A DNA stretch of 64,000 bases, taken from the NCBI GenBank assembly GCA_964652975.1, contig CAZZCN010000003.1, positions 1 to 64,000 on the forward strand. Direction: 5' to 3'. Origin of the DNA: CAZZCN01 sp964652975. Lineage in GTDB: Bacteria; Bacillota; Clostridia; Saccharofermentanales; UBA5734. The number at the start of each line of letters is the position of its first letter. Position 1 is the first letter of the stretch. Positions 60,418 through 64,000 of this stretch are shown piece after piece. The notes below the pieces were generated by a model, which had not been told where the DNA came from, searched no databases, and saw only the letters and a list, made by a program, of their open reading frames with translations. Position numbers and translations under genes: made by a program.

Positions 60418-60441
60418 AAAGGGACACAATCGTGTCCCTTT
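60418..60441. terminator. Bidirectional terminator between convergent genes
   Basis: AAAGGGACAC and GTGTCCCTTT pair perfectly around AATC, between the uracil-DNA glycosylase stop (60412) and the URO-D-family stop (60448). Confidence 0.8.
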
Positions 60442-60447
60442 CGCATT

Positions 60448-61521
60448 TTACAAAAACTTCGACATCTCACCCGGCTTTTCGCCACGTAATTCACGGACTA
60501 TCCGCACCATGTTGAGATATCCTTCAACAGGCACATAATCAGGTATTGAGTTTCCTGAGCCGAATGCAAACCCACCGTGTCCTTTGCACTTGGAAACGAC
60601 TGAATGTATGTATTCTTTCATTTCAGCATAATTCAGCCTGCAAACCGCATCGGTGTCTATGCCACCGAAATTTCCTATCCTGTCACCGTACTTTTCGACC
60701 CAGTATGGGAACGGTGCAATCTGGTCTTCGTTTGAGTGCTTGGCATCTATTTTGGCTACTGTAATCAAGTCCTCCATCACGTCGAAAATGCATCCGCAGG
60801 AATGCAGAAGAAAGGGCATCTCTGCAGCATGTACCAGTTCAATTATGCGTTTGTATTGCGGAATGATAAATGCTTTAACATCCGGGGTTTTCAGCAGAGT
60901 GCTGCTTTTGAATCCTAGATCGTCTCCGAATCTCAGAACACAGTAAATGTCCGAATATTTCTCAATAAATTTCTGCCAAATGATAGAACTGACATCCCCT
61001 ATCTTCTTAAACAGGTCTTGGTAGAGGGAAGGATCGTCTTCGGCAATATAGCAAAGGTCCATAAATCCTACGATATCCTGTACGCTCTCAAAAATTCCAT
61101 TCCCAGGTCCACCGATACATTTCATTCCGACGGGCATTGTCTCTCGCAGCGCCTCATAAAACAATGTGTATGCTTTAAAAAACAAATCCGGAATCTCATC
61201 CCACGGGTAACGGTCAAAATCCTCGCGTGTCTTGATAACTCCGTCCTTGTGGCCACCCAGTGCTCCGCTACCCGGCATGATAGGCCCGATGCAGGTTTCG
61301 TAAGAAACCGTGTCGTATCCCATTTCCAAAAAGAAACGGTTATAATTTCTAAAAAATTCTTTCTTTGACTCGTAATCGCCAAAATACAGTTCAGCGAACT
61401 TGCAATCCATGACTTTTTCCATAATTCCCGGGCTGATATAGTGTTCGTACAACGGGAGACGAACTGCTTCAATGTTCTTTGCGGCATTAAGTATGTTGTT
61501 GTAATCCGGTTGAAATTTCAT
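60448..61521 (-). CDS. Uroporphyrinogen-decarboxylase-family protein (probable methyltransferase-type)
   Basis: 357 residues. The URO-D barrel is recognised from YDTVSYETCIGPIMPGSGAL, CIGGPGNGIFESVQDIVGFM, PFLLHSCGCIFDVMEDLITV and FGGIDTDAVCRLNYAEMKEY. The HSCG motif with nearby Cys and His resembles the zinc site of MtaA/MtbA-type corrinoid methyltransferases rather than true HemE. True uroporphyrinogen decarboxylase is unlikely because the HemE N-terminal arginine motif is not seen. The neighbour at 61754 is an AraC regulator on the same strand, as often for URO-D-like genes of sugar or methylamine clusters. Substrate unknown. Confidence 0.75.
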   Translation of the reverse strand: MKFQPDYNNILNAAKNIEAVRLPLYEHYISPGIMEKVMDCKFAELYFGDYESKKEFFRNYNRFFLEMGYDTVSYETCIGPIMPGSGALGGHKDGVIKTREDFDRYPWDEIPDLFFKAYTLFYEALRETMPVGMKCIGGPGNGIFESVQDIVGFMDLCYIAEDDPSLYQDLFKKIGDVSSIIWQKFIEKYSDIYCVLRFGDDLGFKSSTLLKTPDVKAFIIPQYKRIIELVHAAEMPFLLHSCGCIFDVMEDLITVAKIDAKHSNEDQIAPFPYWVEKYGDRIGNFGGIDTDAVCRLNYAEMKEYIHSVVSKCKGHGGFAFGSGNSIPDYVPVEGYLNMVRIVRELRGEKPGEMSKFL

Positions 61522-61753
61522 TTTGGTTCCTCCTCGTAAAATCGATTCAGTTTAGCTGACAATGTTAGGGTTGTATGCTAATGTGTTTGTATGATAGTGT
61601 GGCTGATAGTATTTTCGCGAGTATGTTTTAAATACGGCTGTTATTAATTACAATATAAACGAATTCAACCGTTTTTTATACCGAAATTATTTACACAAAC
61701 ATGTCAAAAATTTACTTTTTTATCTGAAGATATAAATCAGCTTGCTATGTGAA

Positions 61754-62665
61754 TCAGTGCAATGACTGGATGAACTTTCGAGGTGAGTATCCACGCACTT
61801 TTTTGTAGCTTTTACTGAAAATCGAACTGTTGCCAAAACCCGTCTCCAGTGCTGCCCCAGTGACTGTCTGGTCACCTTCGATCATTCTTCTCTCCGCTTC
61901 GCAAATCCTTATATACGACAGGAATTCATGAAATCCCTTTCCGGTATGTTTTTTGAAATATCTTGAAAAATATGAATAGTTGAAATTGAGCTGCAAAGCC
62001 GCCGATTTTAGGTCAAAGTCCGCTTTGAGTGCATTGTCTTCAATAAATTTAAGCATGCTCGTAAGGGATTTGTTTTTGACATAATCCTGCTTAAGCAGCA
62101 CATTCGGTACAACCAGCAAATTAAGTCTTATCAGAAAAGATATCATCACGGAGATGTATCCTTTAATGGCAATTTCGAAACTAAGCTCTTTTTTGAGGTA
62201 TTCTTCAAGTAAAAATGAAGAAATGGTTTTCATCGGTTCGAGATATGGAGTTCCGCCCAGGCTTTTCATCGGTGAAATATTTATATTCAAAAACGAGGTT
62301 ATGTATATGGATTCAAATGAATTGGTGTAAATTGAATCAATGAATTCCGGCAGAAATTTGATAACCATGATTTTTACATCGTCTTCCGGCTCGCAAAAAG
62401 TCGAGTGAACATCGCCCCTCTTGATAATTATAAGGTCGTTTTCGTTTATCTGGAATTTTTGGCGGTTAATCGTCTGCTCGGCGCTTCCCTTTACTACAAA
62501 AAGAATTTCAAAGCAGTCATGCCAGTGGGGAGCCACGGTGAAATGCGAGGAAAGGTTGTCCTGAAGCAAAATTTCAACTGCTATCGGACTTTGAAAATTC
62601 AATATGTCTTCGCAAAAAGATTCTATCTTGTTGTCGATCAAAATTTTCTTGTCATGTTGGCTCAT
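61754..62665 (-). CDS. AraC-family transcriptional regulator
   Basis: 303 residues. A cupin-like sensor (VAPHWHDCFEILFVVKGSAE; NENDLIIIKRGDVHSTFCEP) precedes the AraC DNA-binding domain from about 200: FDLKSAALQLNFNYSYFSRY and ALETGFGNSSIFSKSYKKVR, ending GYSPRKFIQSLH. It differs clearly from the AraC-type regulator at 52057. It is 232 bp upstream of the URO-D-family gene on the same strand and probably controls it. The ribosome site AAGGG is acceptable. The intergenic 61522-61753 is AT-rich and holds no clear promoter. Confidence 0.9.
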   Translation of the reverse strand: MSQHDKKILIDNKIESFCEDILNFQSPIAVEILLQDNLSSHFTVAPHWHDCFEILFVVKGSAEQTINRQKFQINENDLIIIKRGDVHSTFCEPEDDVKIMVIKFLPEFIDSIYTNSFESIYITSFLNINISPMKSLGGTPYLEPMKTISSFLLEEYLKKELSFEIAIKGYISVMISFLIRLNLLVVPNVLLKQDYVKNKSLTSMLKFIEDNALKADFDLKSAALQLNFNYSYFSRYFKKHTGKGFHEFLSYIRICEAERRMIEGDQTVTGAALETGFGNSSIFSKSYKKVRGYSPRKFIQSLH

Positions 62666-62801
62666 TATCTATACCCTTCTCAAAATATTTACGGTGCTAA
62701 AAACACTAATATTTTTTAGTATATTATAAATATTTATTGTTTCAGGTTGTTGGAAAAATTTCTCAAGACTAGGCGATGGTATTTTCAAATGAGAGGCGCA
62801 A

Positions 62802-62851
62802 CGCTAAAACAAAAGTTTTAGCGTGTGAAAATCTGCAAGTAGCAGATTTTC
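62802..62851 (-). terminator. Double hairpin after the SH3/NlpC-like gene
   Basis: CGCTAAAAC/GTTTTAGCG (62802-62823, loop AAAA) and GAAAATCTGC/GCAGATTTTC (62827-62851) stand side by side. They lie about 80 bases after the stop at 62932 and before the AraC-type start, with T-rich flanks. Probably terminators. Confidence 0.65.
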
Positions 62852-62931
62852 TTTTGCATTTTCATATGTTACTAATTCCAACTTTTCACCGACGCCATAT
62901 AGATAAAACAAAAGTTTTAGCTACTGGAGTT

Positions 62932-64000
62932 TTAATACAATCTTCTAACGGAAACAACTGATGAGCGCAAGGCAGCGTCCCCATCCAAACTGACAATTCG
63001 CACCGTGGATTTTGTTTTGCGCGACATCATCACCTGTCCTTCTCCGACAACTATTCCCATCTCGGAGATAGTTCCGCTTTTTGAAGTACCGTCGCCAAAA
63101 AATATCAGGTCGCCCTGCTGAAGCAGTTCGTAATTCAGCATCTTGGTCTGCGCGTCGAATTGTACGGTTACCGCCTTGCCCGCCTTGCTTTGAGCTACTT
63201 TGTCCCTGGGTAGTGCGACTCCGTTAATCATTGCACACACAAACGCTATGCCGTCAGATGATGCTCCATTTGCCGTGATTCCACCTTCAACATATGTTGT
63301 GTTATTAAAGGATAGGGCTGTCTCGTAGAAGTTTTTTGCACTGCTCTTTTTGATTGATTCGTCGACTTTCAGCTTGACAATGCCGCTTGCACTTATCCAA
63401 CCGTAGGTTTTATCAGGCAAAACAACCCTGTAAACATTACTGCTTTGAAAATCCGAATAAAGTGTCGTACCCATAACTACTTCCATTACCAGTGAACCAT
63501 TGCTTGAATGGCTCATGACTCTTTTGGATTTGGTGACTACGATTATCTTGTTTGAGTAAAGCGAGGGTTCTACACTCTCAGTGTTGGAAGTCACGTCTTT
63601 TTCGATTACATATCCCTTGGTTCCGTCAGCAGCTGTCATATTCAAAAACCCATAAGTTTTGCGGTCCGTAATTTTGATTACATCATTATATAAAAGCTGT
63701 GTCACCCTTGCGGATCTAATATCAGGAGTTATAAAAACATCAATTGTCTGCTTGCTTACAACTGCGTAATCGGCTGACTTGTATAATAAATCGGATGCTT
63801 TGTCATTGTCGTCCTTTTGTACAAACCTGCTCATTACCGCATTCAAAATCATCGGTCCTGTCCAGAAAACAAGCAGCAAAATCATTATGGTTAGGACAAC
63901 AGGAATAATCCAGGCTGGTCTGCTCTTCGTACGGTATGTGTCGATATACAAGTCCTTGTCGCCTATAAATGGTATCTTGCTCTTTTTGCTATCACTTGCA
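62932..64000 (-). CDS. Membrane-anchored SH3-like / degenerate NlpC-P60 protein, 5' end beyond the window
   Basis: The frame stays open to the right edge (356 codons visible). A TTG at 63951 has no proper ribosome site, so the true start is probably outside. After about 30 cytoplasmic residues comes one membrane helix (WIIPVVLTIMILLLVFW). Two SH3-like repeats follow (about 60-210; DGTKGYVIEKDV and KTYGWISASGIVKL). The last 140 residues match NlpC/P60 cell-wall peptidases (YVEGGITANGASSDGIAFVC; LQQGDLIFFGDGTSKSG; ISEMGIVVGEGQVM). The usual DCSGF Cys and the ISHVGI His are replaced (SSDGI, ISEMGI), so it is probably not an active peptidase but a wall-binding protein. Confidence 0.75.
   Translation of the reverse strand, partial: ASDSKKSKIPFIGDKDLYIDTYRTKSRPAWIIPVVLTIMILLLVFWTGPMILNAVMSRFVQKDDNDKASDLLYKSADYAVVSKQTIDVFITPDIRSARVTQLLYNDVIKITDRKTYGFLNMTAADGTKGYVIEKDVTSNTESVEPSLYSNKIIVVTKSKRVMSHSSNGSLVMEVVMGTTLYSDFQSSNVYRVVLPDKTYGWISASGIVKLKVDESIKKSSAKNFYETALSFNNTTYVEGGITANGASSDGIAFVCAMINGVALPRDKVAQSKAGKAVTVQFDAQTKMLNYELLQQGDLIFFGDGTSKSGTISEMGIVVGEGQVMMSRKTKSTVRIVSLDGDAALRSSVVSVRRLY

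Noticed and set aside
59813..60427. 204-codon minus-strand frame
   Set aside because: Antisense to the uracil-DNA glycosylase gene, whose Fe-S and catalytic motifs are clear.

Overview
The window is AT-rich and looks like the chromosome of an anaerobic, glycan-degrading clostridium (Bacillota, near the dockerin-bearing Ruminiclostridium/Acetivibrio type). This rests on strong AGGAGG-type ribosome sites, dockerin-like repeats on secreted proteins, lipoprotein and membrane-anchored carbohydrate-binding proteins, ABC sugar importers that lack their own ATPase, and a clostridial-type thioredoxin reductase. Species cannot be named from the sequence.

Layout. (1) 1-1.7 kb: debris of an integrative conjugative element (ICE): a sigma-like helix-turn-helix protein cut by the window edge, a small zinc-ribbon protein, and a frameshifted DUF4367 gene. 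(2) 2.0-22.6 kb: glycan cluster 1, all on the minus strand. A LacI-type regulator leads an apparent operon: GH36-like enzyme, a small Ig-like membrane protein, two permeases, a solute-binding lipoprotein, a GH106-like enzyme and a GH78-like enzyme. Around it lie four surface proteins built from the same CBM9-like domain and, in three of them, a five-bladed beta-propeller. (3) 22.7-24.0 kb: a gene-poor junction with partial tRNA-Cys copies, terminators and an internally deleted copy of the ICE debris seen at the left edge. (4) 24.0-53.0 kb: glycan cluster 2, one long minus-strand series led by a GH20-like gene and divergent from an AraC-type regulator. It holds GH20, GH36, two permeases and a solute-binding protein, a DUF4091/GH123-like enzyme, three consecutive non-catalytic proteins made mostly of repeated jelly-roll-like modules, GH63-like, GH106-like, a very large dockerin-bearing multidomain enzyme, and a GH78-like enzyme. 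(5) 53.5-64 kb: ordinary chromosome: tRNA-Cys, -Gly, -Glu and -Met, CobO-type adenosyltransferase, a beta-CASP nuclease, sn-glycerol-1-phosphate dehydrogenase, a thioredoxin-reductase-like flavoprotein, family 4 uracil-DNA glycosylase, a URO-D-family protein with an AraC regulator, and a degenerate NlpC/P60 protein cut by the right edge.

How it works together (inference): secreted and surface-anchored proteins capture and cut a branched glycan containing alpha-galactosyl, rhamnosyl-type and N-acetylhexosaminyl units. The two importers take up the oligosaccharides, and unsecreted GH36, GH20, GH78, GH63 and GH106-type enzymes finish them in the cytoplasm. Each cluster has its own sugar-type regulator. 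Cluster 2 lies exactly between a 52-bp perfect direct repeat: the 3' part of the intact tRNA-Cys gene and a tRNA fragment about 30.7 kb away. It therefore looks like a genomic island at a tRNA attachment site that has lost, or never carried, a recognisable integrase. The least described part is the 33.9-41.8 kb block of repeat-module proteins.
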